DNA of 64,000 nucleotides from Helichrysum umbraculigerum (Eukaryota; Streptophyta; Magnoliopsida; Asterales; Asteraceae). The position numbers and the translations under genes were made by a program. The notes below the pieces were generated by a model. It ran no database searches. It was not told where the DNA came from and saw nothing but the letters and a program-made list of their open reading frames with translations. Below, piece after piece: positions 23,660-33,977 of the stretch. How positions within the stretch are numbered: position 1 is the stretch's first letter; each line of letters starts with the position of its first letter. The stretch spans positions 131,521,277-131,585,276 of the forward strand of contig CATIUR010000005.1 of the NCBI GenBank assembly GCA_949592205.1, in the 5' to 3' direction.

Positions 23660-26431
23660 TGTGACACCCCCAAATTTAATGATTTGCGGAAGCTCGATTT
23701 GGGTGTCACTAATCAATATACAAAGCACATAAGATATATAATGAACGACCACTATATGCGTCGTTTTAAACTTGTATTAATAAAGTAAACGTTTACATCA
23801 AAAATAATGTTACATTAGCTCGGTTCCTGAAATTGAGAGATTACATAGCATAATTACTTTTACAAAATATAATAATGCAATCAAATCTCTAGTTGTATGT
23901 ATGATGACTCGAGCTAAAAGTCCCTGCTTGTGCAGCCAACCTACTGCTGGGTACCTGTGATAAATACTAAAATGGGTCAGCGAAAACGCTGGTGAGCTCA
24001 CAGGTTTGTATGTCAATGTATAGTTGTAAGAACCGCAAGATTTATATTGAATTTAAAATGCAATTAAGCAAAATAAAAGTTATACAGCCCATGAGCACAT
24101 AGTCTGAGCTTAACTTGAGCGCTAGGTCCAATTAAGGAAACCTAACTGGTTTGCCTCCTACGAGTGTCTAATCCACACTCGTCTTCCCAAATGCTAATAC
24201 ATCCGTTTGACCGGTTAGTGCGTGCTAACCCGGATGAGGATTGTCAATTCCATATGATATCATATACTAACATTCACGCTAAAATATTAGAGACTATGCT
24301 ATAGAGGACTTTAAATTGATTAGCTTGAAACTCATGTAGTATTTGAAGGTTGGTACTTGCGTTCTACTTGTAAAACAAAATAGAGCAGTAATATCACACC
24401 CCTAGTTGTAAAATAGTGAAAATGAGGCCATGAAACTCACCTGAGTCTTGAAGTGTTTAATTTAATAAACTTGAAGTAATTAGCTGTGAATTGATGTCCA
24501 AGGACTTGAAACCTGAATGTGTTCACGACATTTGATTGTTATTAATTGTATCGGTATCTAGAAAGACTACCCTCGTAGTTGTTATACAACTATATATGTC
24601 CAAATTACTACGATCTGTTTGATTGTATTGTTACAAGTTACTACGACTTGTTTGATTTTGAAATATGTTTTGAAAACACGTACGGCCCGTTGGTGATGGA
24701 TTTGAAATAATAAACTTTAAGTATTATCATCTTGTCATTGGTGTTTTGCACTTACAAGTGTGTTCCAATGTGTTTTATAAGTCGTATCGTATAAGTGTTT
24801 GAGGTTATATAGGTTCGACACTTAGTGAAAATTTAGTTGAAAACCTATTGTTTTATGCGACACAGTCGTGCGACACAAAGGTAGTTATGCGACACAAGGG
24901 TTGTGTCGCATAGAAATGCGACACAATATCTATACGACACAAGGGTTGTGTCGCATAGATGCGAGATGCTGATTCAACAGCGACATAGTGATTGTGTCGT
25001 ATGAAGTTTGCGACATAAGATGCGACACAACGTTGTGTCGCAAAGGGTACGACACAAAAGGATTTATACGACACTACATGCGACACTATGCTAGTGTCGC
25101 ATAAACCTGTGGCCCGATGCGACACTAGGGCCTGTTTGGGTTTTGGCTCGGTTTTGGGATCAAACGTTCGAGTCTTGACCCGAGGATTTTACCTAAGTTA
25201 CATTATGGCAAAATAACACTTAATAATTTGTATTTTCGTTTCCAAAGGTTCTCGAGGTGTCGGTTTTTAGTTAAACTCTTCGAAGTTTGTCAAAAAAATA
25301 CATATGTTTGTAAATCGAGTTTTATAGCAAAACGAGGGCATTTATGGGCTAAACTTTCTTCACGAAAGTTGTAGCCAACGAAAAGACGAAGATTTCTTGT
25401 TTAGAAAGTTTTCGCTAGTTTCGAACGTACGATTTTATAAAAATTCGAGAAGAGGACTGTTTTCAGTGGTAGTTTTCGGTTTACATTTTCGAGTTCTAAA
25501 AACGAGTTTTAGCTTATGATTTGGACATTATCTAGCTAGATTATCAACTAGAGAAGTAAATAAAAGTATTTAAAAGAGTTTTAAGGTGTTGTTTACTTAC
25601 AAGAGTCGGATTAAAATTCCGAAAAGATAGAAACGTAGAGGCTCGCGTGGTGATCGTTTTTGCTCCAAACCGTGTCACGAATCGAGGTGATTTAGTGGTG
25701 TTATTTGGTGGATGATGGTGGCGGTTTTGGGAGGGTTTTAGAGAGAGAGAGAACCGAGTAGAGAGAGGGAGGAGAGGAGATGGGAGATTGAGTGTAAACT
25801 GGAAATGGGAGTGGAGGTGGTAAGGTGGTGGTGTAAGAGTCAAGGGTATGGGGTGCCATATCCCCTCCCTTGGCTGATTTTCGGCTGGGCCCCACACCAT
25901 GTGGGTGGGTTAAATTGTTCTCCAAGTTTGCGTATATACCCGTGTTCGTTTCCCCGGTCGTTTAAACGTTTAATTATTTATATACGCGATAATATACGAG
26001 TTTAAACACGAAATATTATTCGATATTTTTGATGAAGTATTTTAACCAAAATACTTTTAGTAAGTTATAAAAATATAACTTTTGCTAAAATTGTTTGTCG
26101 GGCGCGAACCGCGCGTTTTTTTGTCGCGTTTGTTCTAAATGTTACGAAATGAGTCGGAATGTAAATATTATCAAATAATATTTATTAAATGTGTCGATTA
26201 TTAAATAATTCCATATTTAATAATTACTTTGATTTGTCACCAACGTCCGTATAAGTTAACCGAAAATCCATTCGATATTGAAAATGCACGATTAAACCAA
26301 ATCACGTACGTGTATATATATTCAACAATATATATATAATGATACATTAATTATCCTAAACCAAGGACTAATTACATGTATTATGAGATGATTAGGCACT
26401 AAATACTAGTCCTAATTTGGCGGGTGTCACA
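23660..26431 (-). repeat. 3' LTR of element B
   Basis: Begins tgtgacaccc and ends gggtgtcaca. The terminal arms GTGACACCC/GGGTGTCAC (23661-23669 with 23701-23709) mirror those of A with a compensatory change. Palindrome array at 24855-25131. Confidence 0.93.
24855..25131. repeat. Palindrome array (GCGACAC/GTGTCGC type) in B 3' LTR
   Basis: Includes perfect arms TATGCGACACAA and TTGTGTCGCATA around GGG, plus several weaker units. Confidence 0.88.
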
Positions 26432-26466
26432 TTCTCCCCTTTTTAAGAGAATTTCGTCCCGAAATT
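26432..26466 (-). promoter_or_regulatory. Polypurine tract and adjacent stem-loop of B
   Basis: The minus strand reads AAAAAGGGGAGAA beside the LTR. The stem AATTTC/GAAATT with loop GGGAC (26450-26466) starts at the last base of the pol stop codon. Confidence 0.75.
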
Positions 26467-29051
26467 TAGTTCATGGTGATTGGAGTTGGATTGGAGAATA
26501 ATTGAGGATACTTGAGTCGCATCTGGTCTTCCCATTCCCAAGTGAATTCCGGACCACGCCGCGAATTCCACATGACCTTAACGATGGGAATACGACTTTG
26601 TTTGAGTTGTTTGACCTCACGGTCCATGATTTCTGTGGGTTCCTCAACAATGTGAAGTTTCTCGTCAACTCGAATTTCATCGAGTGGAATGATAAGTGTC
26701 TCATCAGACTGACACTTCTTCAGGTTTGAAACATGAAAAGTGGGATGCATGCTGCTGAGTTCGGATGGCAGCTGCAATCGATATGCCACTGGACCAATCC
26801 TCTCAAGGATCTCGAATGGTCCAATGTATCTGGGATTTAACTTCCCTCGTTTGTCAAATCGGATTACGCCTTTCCAAGGCGATACTTTTAGTAGTACTCG
26901 ATCCCCAACTTGGAACTCGAGTGGTTTGCGTCTCACGTCAGCATAACTTTTCTGACGGTCACGCGCGGCCTTGAGCTTGTTTTGAATTTCGACGATTCTC
27001 TCGGTCGTCTCGTGAATGATTTCTGGACCTGTGAGTTGGCTATCCCCAACTTCGGTCCAACAGATAGGTGACCGGCACTTACGACCGTACAGTGCCTCGA
27101 AAGGTGCAGCCTTAATGCTGGCATGATAACTGTTGTTGTACGAGAACTCGCACAATGGTAGGTGTTTTTCCCAGTTCACACCGAAGTCTACTACGCAGGC
27201 CCGTAGCATGTCTTCTAGCGTTTGAATAGTTCGTTCACTTTGGCCATCGGTTTGAGGATGATATGCGGTACTCATATCAAGTCGAGTACCCAGGGATTTT
27301 TGAAGTGATTGCCAAAATTGTGAAGTGAAACGACTATCTCTATCGGAGATAATTGAGATTGGAACACCGTGTTTGGTCACGATTTCCTTCAGATAAATAC
27401 TGGTGAGGCGTTCCATTTTGTCGGATTCTTTAATTGCCAGGAAGTGAGCAGACTTTGTGAGACGATCAACGATCACCCAAATGGTATCGCAACCGCTCGA
27501 GGACTTGGGTAGTTTGGTTATGAAGTCCATGGCAATTTGTTCCCATTTCCATTCAGGAAGACTGGGTTGTTGAAGTAAACCAGAAGGTTTTTGATATTCG
27601 ATTTTGACCTTGGAGCAAGTAAGGCACTTGCTGACATAGGTGGCGATTTCAGCTTTCATGTTCGGCCACCAGTAGAAGTCCTTGATACCGTGGTACATTT
27701 TATCGGATCCCGGATGGATAGAATATTTGGACTTGTGAGCTTCATCCATCACCAAGTCTCGTAGATTCCCGAATTTAGGTAACCAGATTCGGTTTGAGAA
27801 ATACCTAATCCCGTTAGGTTTGACTTCGAATTGTTTATCCATGCCCCGCAAGGCTTCATCTTTGACGTTTTCGTGTTTCAAGGCTTCGAGTTGAGCAGTG
27901 AGAATTTGAATGTTTAAATTGTTGTGAATGGTCATACTGAGGGCTCGGACCCGAAGTGGTTTCACTCGCTCTTTTCGACTAAGGGCGTCAGCAACAACAT
28001 TTGCTTTGCCTGGATGATATTTGAGTTCGCAGTCGTAATCAGTAAGCAACTCGACCCATCGACGTTGCCTCATGTTGAGATCCTTCTGATCGAATATGTG
28101 TTGGAGACTTTTGTGGTCTGTAAAGATTATGCATCTAGTGCCATAGAGGTAATGTCTCCAAATTTTGAGAGCAAAAACGACAGCTCCTAGCTCGAGGTCG
28201 TGGGTGGTGTAATTCTTTTCATGAATCTTGAGCTGTCGGGAAGCATAAGCTATGACTTTGTCTCGTTGCATAAGCACACAACCGAGACCTTGATGAGAAG
28301 CATCGCAGTATACCACGAAGTCATCGGTGCCTTCGGGTAATGATAGAATGGGAGCACTACAAAGCTTTTGCTTTAAGAGTTGGAATGCCGACTCTTGTTT
28401 ATCAGTCCAGTCAAACTTTTTGTCTTTCTGGGTCAGAGTCGTGAGTGGTAAGGCTGTCTTGGAGAAATTTTCAATGAATCGTCGGTAGTACCCGGCAAGA
28501 CCCAAGAATTGGCGTACTTCGGTCGGAGTGGTGGGTGCTTGCCAGCCCTTGATAGCTTCAATTTTTGATGGGTCAGCGTGAATCCCCTGACTGTCGATCA
28601 CGTGACCAAGGAATTGAACTGTTTTTATCCAGAACTCACACTTAGAGAATTTGGCGTAAAGCTCTTCGTGTCTAAGTAGCTCTAGGATAGTTTTGAGGTG
28701 TTGCGCATGTTCTTGTTCGTTTCGTGAGTATATGAGAATGTCATCGATGAAGACAATGACAAACTTATCGAGATAAGGCTTGCACACCCGATTCATAAGG
28801 TCCGTGAATACAGTCGGTGCGTTGGTTAGGCCGAATGGCATCATTTGGAATTCGTAATGCCCATAGCGGGTTCGGAAAGCGGTTTTTGGAATGTCGGCAT
28901 CGCGAACACGCAATTGATGATAACCGGATCGGAGATCAATCTTTGAATAGCAACTCGATCCTTGAAGTTGGTCGAACAAATCATCGATTCGAGGTAATGG
29001 GTATCGGTTCTTGACGGTCAACTTGTTCAACTCTCGATAGTCGATACACAT
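26466..29051 (-). CDS. pol: Pol of element B: RT, RNase H, integrase, chromodomain-like tail
   Basis: An 861-codon frame begins at MCIDYREL inside the RT, because a stop codon directly precedes it. RT signatures are YSKIDLRSGYHQ (about residues 35-46) and the catalytic FIDDIL (101-106). RNase H follows (FVVYCDASHQGLG near 243). Integrase has an HHCC region near 445-490, MDFITKLP, SDRDSRF and YHPQTDGQSE. The tail VKVMWNSRRGPEFTWEWED resembles the divergent chromodomain of Tekay-type chromoviruses, which steers insertion toward heterochromatin. All catalytic motifs seen are intact. It was presumably one frame with the upstream Gag-protease part, so as it stands it is broken. Confidence 0.93.
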   Translation of the reverse strand: MCIDYRELNKLTVKNRYPLPRIDDLFDQLQGSSCYSKIDLRSGYHQLRVRDADIPKTAFRTRYGHYEFQMMPFGLTNAPTVFTDLMNRVCKPYLDKFVIVFIDDILIYSRNEQEHAQHLKTILELLRHEELYAKFSKCEFWIKTVQFLGHVIDSQGIHADPSKIEAIKGWQAPTTPTEVRQFLGLAGYYRRFIENFSKTALPLTTLTQKDKKFDWTDKQESAFQLLKQKLCSAPILSLPEGTDDFVVYCDASHQGLGCVLMQRDKVIAYASRQLKIHEKNYTTHDLELGAVVFALKIWRHYLYGTRCIIFTDHKSLQHIFDQKDLNMRQRRWVELLTDYDCELKYHPGKANVVADALSRKERVKPLRVRALSMTIHNNLNIQILTAQLEALKHENVKDEALRGMDKQFEVKPNGIRYFSNRIWLPKFGNLRDLVMDEAHKSKYSIHPGSDKMYHGIKDFYWWPNMKAEIATYVSKCLTCSKVKIEYQKPSGLLQQPSLPEWKWEQIAMDFITKLPKSSSGCDTIWVIVDRLTKSAHFLAIKESDKMERLTSIYLKEIVTKHGVPISIISDRDSRFTSQFWQSLQKSLGTRLDMSTAYHPQTDGQSERTIQTLEDMLRACVVDFGVNWEKHLPLCEFSYNNSYHASIKAAPFEALYGRKCRSPICWTEVGDSQLTGPEIIHETTERIVEIQNKLKAARDRQKSYADVRRKPLEFQVGDRVLLKVSPWKGVIRFDKRGKLNPRYIGPFEILERIGPVAYRLQLPSELSSMHPTFHVSNLKKCQSDETLIIPLDEIRVDEKLHIVEEPTEIMDREVKQLKQSRIPIVKVMWNSRRGPEFTWEWEDQMRLKYPQLFSNPTPITMN

Positions 29052-30860
29052 TTAGAAAGTGCCGTCTTTCTTTTTGACAAATAGGACCGGAGCTCCCCAA
29101 GGCGAAGAACTCGGCCTAATGAATCCTCTTTCCAGAAGTTCCTGTAATTGGGCAGACAACTCCTGAAGTTCGGATGGAGCTAAACGGTATGGTGCTCGTG
29201 CCACCGGCGCAGCACCCGGCACGAGATCAATTGAGAACTCAACCTGTCTTGGTGGTGGTAGACCAGGCAGTTCTTCAGGAAAGACTTCAGGAAAGTCTCG
29301 GACAATTGGCACATCCTCAAGTCGCTTCTCCTCCGACTTTTTCTCCATGATGTGTGCGAGGATTGCGGGATAGCCCTTTTTCAGAAATTTGCGGGTTTTC
29401 AAGCAAGACATGATATTGAGTCTCGTCCAACCGGTCTCCCCCAGTATGATTAAAGTTCCACCGGTGGCGAGAGGTATACGAATAACTTTGTCGCCACAGA
29501 TAATTTCAGCCCGATGCTTGGACAACCAGTCCATTCCAATAATGACATCGAAACTTCCTATCTTAACAGGCATGAGATCTATTGAGAAAATTTCGTCGGC
29601 TAGATTTAAAGTGCAATTAGGGATCACACTCTTGGTTTCCATAAGTTTATCGTTTGCAAGCTCTACAGTGAACTTAACATCTAAGGCAACTGGGGTGATG
29701 TCAAGTAGTGGGCAAAACTCATCAGAAATAAAACTCCTATCAGCACCGGTATCAAACAGAATTGAAGCAGTTAAGTTGTTGAGGAGGAACATACCCGTGA
29801 CCACATTCGGGTCTTGACGGGCGTCCCCAGCTTTGAGCACGAAGGCTTTTCCCTTGACGTTGTTGTTGTTGTTGTTCTTCCGTTTGGGACATGCATCCCT
29901 GAAATGTCCCGTCTCCCCGCATCCATAACAGGTTTTGGGTTGTTGGTTGTTGTTTTGTGATTTAGGGGCTTGGCAGTCTTTGGATGAATGCCCGTACTTC
30001 CTGCAGTTGTTGCAAGGAGATCTACAAGGGCCATGGTGGTGGTAGTTACACTTGGAACAATATGGTCTGTCCCCAGTGTAGGTGCGTTTGGGTTCGGTGT
30101 TGGTGTTGTAAGCTTGGATGGTGTTGGACCTTTTGTTTTGGTGGTTGCTGTGGGATTCGGTGGATTTGCGTTTGTTGTTGTTGGATTTCTCGCGGCTGAC
30201 CACCAGTGCTATGAGCTCATGTGCTAGCCTGATAGCAGTTTCTGTGGTGGTTGGTTGTGAGGAGGCGACACTTCCCTGGATGCTCTCGGGAAGGCCGCGA
30301 ATGTATTTCTTAACCCCTTTTTTCCCCGGTTCCACCAGACTAGGGCACAGGGACGCGTATTGCTGGAACTTGATGGTGTATCCCTCAATATCGGTCCCCT
30401 GCACAGCTAGTTGCCAGAACTCGTCTTCTAATCGGTGTATCTCTTCCTCGGGGCAATACTTCTCTCTCAGTTTGTTCTTCAACTCGGCCCAAGGTAGTTG
30501 ATTAGCTATCTTAAGACCCACAGAGTTGGCATGGGCGTTCCACCATGTGAGGGTTCCTTCCTGAAAAGTGTAGGCGGCAAACTTTACCTTGTTTTCCTCG
30601 GTGCAGTTGCATATGCTGAAAACAGATTCTATGCGTTCTATCCATCGGCTCAAACCAATAGCACCTTCCGTGCCCTTGAAGTATAGTGGTTTGCAGCTCA
30701 GAAAGTCCTTATAGGAGCAGGGTCTGGGTGGTGGAGCATTGTTGGCTGTGTCCTCGCTACTGGGTGGTGGTGTTCGGGCAGCCAAGGCTTGGGTCACACT
30801 GCGGGCAATCAGTCCCGCGATCTCAGCTTCACTAAGGGTGATTTATCGGCGAGGAGGCAT
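29052..30860 (-). pseudogene. gag: Gag-protease part of element B, with two stop codons
   Basis: The start at 30860 (MPPRR) is chosen because it matches the Gag of A. The sixth codon, Gln in A, is a TAA stop here (30843-30845). The frame then runs 581 residues from the next Met. It has a gag core (WIERIES, TWWNAHA, EKYCPEEE) and CCHC knuckles CNNCRKYGHSSKDC and CYGCGETGHFRDAC. The protease has active-site LFDTGADRSF, followed by DVIIGMDWL and the RT lead-in. It ends with a TAA immediately before MCIDYREL, splitting RT from its N-terminus. The rest looks undamaged. The minus strand before the ATG reads CTTGCTCAG then CATC, an excellent splice-acceptor match. Confidence 0.92.
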
Positions 30861-31166
30861 GATGCTGAGCAAGAAAGAACAAGGAAAGGAAGTGAGATAC
30901 TAGTCCGAAATTCATGATATATCGTCACAGATGTACATATATAAAATGGTAATATACAACATCTCAAGGAAAAAAAATCAATAACGTGAAATAATTAATA
31001 GCAATCGTCAATTGATATTTCGAAGCCAAATGATTACAGACGATTTTGAGTCACAAGTTTCAAAAGTTACAGACTTAGATGTTTTACAAAAGCGCCGGGA
31101 ATTGTTACATCCGGTCGAATTACATAGATCCTACAAAAGCATATTAGGGTACAGATTCAGCCTAAG
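30861..31166 (-). other. Spacer between coiled-coil ORF and gag in B
   Basis: About 300 bases without an ORF. It ends in a long pyrimidine tract and the predicted acceptor (30865) for a Gag mRNA. Confidence 0.55.
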
Positions 31167-31661
31167 CTAATTCTGACGTAAGTTGAGTTGTGGCAGCAGT
31201 GCAGTGAGATGATTCACAGACTCTGCAAGTCTGTTGGCAGTCCGGAGGGCATCTTCGGTTTCCCTTAGACGTGTCTCGCACTGATGCAGCCTTGATTGTA
31301 AAACAGAGATCTCATTTCGGTTGCCAATCACTTGGTTGTGGACAACCTCCATGGTTTCGACTGTTCCTTCCACCTGATTTTGAAGAGTGTCCATGTTGTT
31401 AACAGTGTGATCGTGGTCTTCGGAGACTTGCTCGATTCGTTCCATTGCTGTAAGTCTCCAGAGCTCACGGGTCTCTTGCAGCTCAATATCCATAGCGTTA
31501 AGTCGTTGTTTGTGGTGATGTACTCTAGCGGTTAAGCCCGGTAGAGTAGGGTAAGTTGGATATGGGCTAGCTCGAGGCAACCTGGTGTCCCTCCTAGCTA
31601 CCCTTGAGTTTCGTGATTCATGTGGGTAAGAACGTGACGAACTTGGTGGTGTGTTTGCCAT
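31167..31661 (-). CDS. Extra ORF upstream of gag in B, coiled-coil protein
   Basis: A 164-residue ORF has a basic N-terminal third and predicted helices with heptad-like spacing from about residue 50 to 150 (MDIELQETRELW, NRNEISVLQSRLHQ, ETRLRETEDALR). I recognise no domain. C has a 90-residue charged ORF at the same place (60934-61206), so an upstream ORF may be general. The ATG at 31661 is one base after TTTGTCTCAG, preceded by a branch-point-like CTAAC, a strong acceptor match. That suggests expression from its own spliced RNA. Function unknown; a structural or regulatory partner of Gag is only a guess. Confidence 0.7.
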   Translation of the reverse strand: MANTPPSSSRSYPHESRNSRVARRDTRLPRASPYPTYPTLPGLTARVHHHKQRLNAMDIELQETRELWRLTAMERIEQVSEDHDHTVNNMDTLQNQVEGTVETMEVVHNQVIGNRNEISVLQSRLHQCETRLRETEDALRTANRLAESVNHLTALLPQLNLRQN

Positions 31662-31890
31662 TCTGAGACAAAGCGTTAGGAAGAATGAGGCCTATATCCA
31701 TATAATAACCTATATAATATAGCCTAAGATTGTAACGAGGCCTATCTATGTATACTTAGCATCACATAATATCCTATTGAGTGTCTAGCACAGACTTGTT
31801 TGAGTCCCGGTTCTCTCGAGGTCAGAGTCAACTAGTGTATTCCTGTTCAACATGATCGTTTCAGACCTTACATCATCTTTCTTTAATTGT

Positions 31891-31911
31891 ACATAGTTGA
31901 TCAGGCTATGT
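31891..31911 (-). promoter_or_regulatory. Dimer-initiation-like hairpin in B leader
   Basis: Same stem ACATAG/CTATGT and loop CCTGATCAA as in A, although neighbouring bases differ. Confidence 0.55.
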
Positions 31912-32020
31912 TAAATTAAAGTCGTATGCTGTAATTTCTGAACCAGTCATGCCTAATGAAATACTGCCTAACGGTCATAGTCTAGGCCCACTAAATGCAA
32001 CCTAGTTCACTATAACCTTA

Positions 32021-32033
32021 GGCTCTGATACCA
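32021..32033 (-). promoter_or_regulatory. Primer-binding site of B (initiator tRNA-Met)
   Basis: TGGTATCAGAGCC on the minus strand, three bases from the LTR. Confidence 0.92.
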
Positions 32034-33230
32034 ATCTGTGACACCCCCAAATTTAATGATTTGCGGAAGCTCGATTTGGGTGTCACTAATCAATATACAA
32101 AGCACATAAGATATATAATGAACGACCACTATATGCGTCGTTTTAAACTTGTATTAATAAAGTAAACGTTTACATCAAAAATAATGTTACATTAGCTCGG
32201 TTCTTGAAATTGAGAGATTACATAGCATAATTACTTTTACAAAATATAATAATGCAATCAAATCTCTAGTTGTATGTATGATGACTCGAGCTAAAAGTCC
32301 CTGCTTGTGCAGCCAACCTACTGCTGGGTACCTGTGATAAATACTAAAATGGGTCAGCGAAAACGCTGGTGAGCTCACAGGTTTGTATGTCAATGTATAG
32401 TTGTAAGAACCGCAAGATTTATATTGAATTTAAAATGCAATTAAGCAAAATAAAAGTTATACAGCCCATGAGCACATAGTCTGAGCTTAACTTGAGCGCT
32501 AGGTCCGATTAAGGAAACCTAACTGGTTTGCCTCCTACGAGTGTCTAATCCACACTCGTCTTCCCAAATGCTAATACATCCGTTTGACCGGTTAGTGCGT
32601 GCTAACCCGGATGAGGATTGTCAATCCCATATGATATCATATACTAACATTCACGCTAAAATATTAGAGACTATGCTATAGAGGACTTTAAATTGATTAG
32701 CTTGAAACTCATGTAGTATTTGAAGGTTGGTACTTGCGTTCTACTTGTAAAACAAAATAGAGCACTAATATCACACCCCTAGTTGTAAAATAGTGAAAAT
32801 AGGGCCATGAAACTCACCTGAGTCTTGAAGTGTTTAATTTAATAAACTTGAAGTAATTAGCTATGAATTGATGTCCAAGGACTTGAAACCTGAATGTGTT
32901 CACGACATTTGATTGTTATTAATTGTATCGGTATCTAGAAAGACTACCCCCGTAGTTGTTATACAACTATATATGTCCAAATTACTACGATCTGTTTGAT
33001 TGTATTGTTACAAGTTACTACGACTTGTTTGATTTTGAAATATGTTTTGAAAACACGTACGGCCCGTTGGTGATAGATTTGAAATAATAAACTTTAAGTA
33101 TTATCATCTTGTCATTGGTGTTTTGCACTTACAAGTGTGTTCCAATGTGTTTTATAAGTCGTATCGTATAAGTGTTTGAGGTTATATAGGTTCGACACTT
33201 AGTGAAAATTTAGTTGAAAACCTGCTGTTT

Positions 33231-33507
33231 TATGTGACACAGTCGTGCGACACAAAGGTAGTTATGCGACACAAGGGTTGTGTCGCATAGAAATGCGACA
33301 CAATATCTATACGACACAAGGGTTGTGTCGCATAGATGCGAGATGCTGATTCAACAGCGACATAGTGATTGTGTCATATGAAGTTTGCGACATAAGATGC
33401 GACACAACGTTGTGTCGCAAAGGGTACGACACAAAAGGATTTATACGACATTACATGCGACACTATGCTAGTGTCGCATAAACCTGTGGCCCGATGCGAC
33501 ACTAGGG
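33231..33507. repeat. Palindrome array (GCGACAC/GTGTCGC type) in B 5' LTR
   Basis: Copy of 24855-25131 with a few transitions, several of which weaken individual palindromes. Confidence 0.88.
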
Positions 33508-33971
33508 CCTGTTTGGGTTTTGGCTCGGTTTTGGGATCAAACGTTCGAGTCTTGACCCGAGGCTTTTACCTAAGTTACATTATGGCAAAATAACACTTAA
33601 TAATTTGTATTTTCGTTTCCAAAGGTTCTCGAGGTGTCGGATTTTAGTTAAACTCTTCGAAGTTTGTCAAAAAAATACATATGTTTGTAAATCGAGTTTT
33701 ATAGCAAAACGAGGGCATTTCTGGGCTAATCTTTCTTCACGAAAGTTGTAGCCAACGAAAAGACGAAGATTTCTTGTTTAGGAAGTTTTCGCTAGTTTCG
33801 AACGTACGATTTTATAAAAATTCGAGAAGAGGACTGTTTTCAGTGGTAGTTTTCGGTTTACATTTTCGAGTTCTAAAAACGAGTTTTAGCTTATGATTTG
33901 GACATTATCTAGCTAGATTATCAACTAGAGAAGTAAATAAAAGTATTTAAAAGAGTTTTAAGGTGTTGTTT

Positions 33972-33977
33972 ACTTAC
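33972..33977 (-). promoter_or_regulatory. Putative splice donor in B 5' LTR
   Basis: The minus strand reads GACTCTT/GTAAGTAAAC. Paired with acceptors at 31663 or 30865 it would give introns of 2315 or 3113 bases and separate mRNAs for the coiled-coil ORF and Gag-Pol. Confidence 0.55.

Larger units (their letters stand above)
31662..32036 (-). other. Untranslated leader of B with primer site and conserved block
   Basis: 31790-32036 is closely similar to 9190-9442 of A. It contains the primer-binding site (32021-32033, TGGTATCAGAGCC) and the dimer-loop-like hairpin (31891-31911). Confidence 0.8.
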
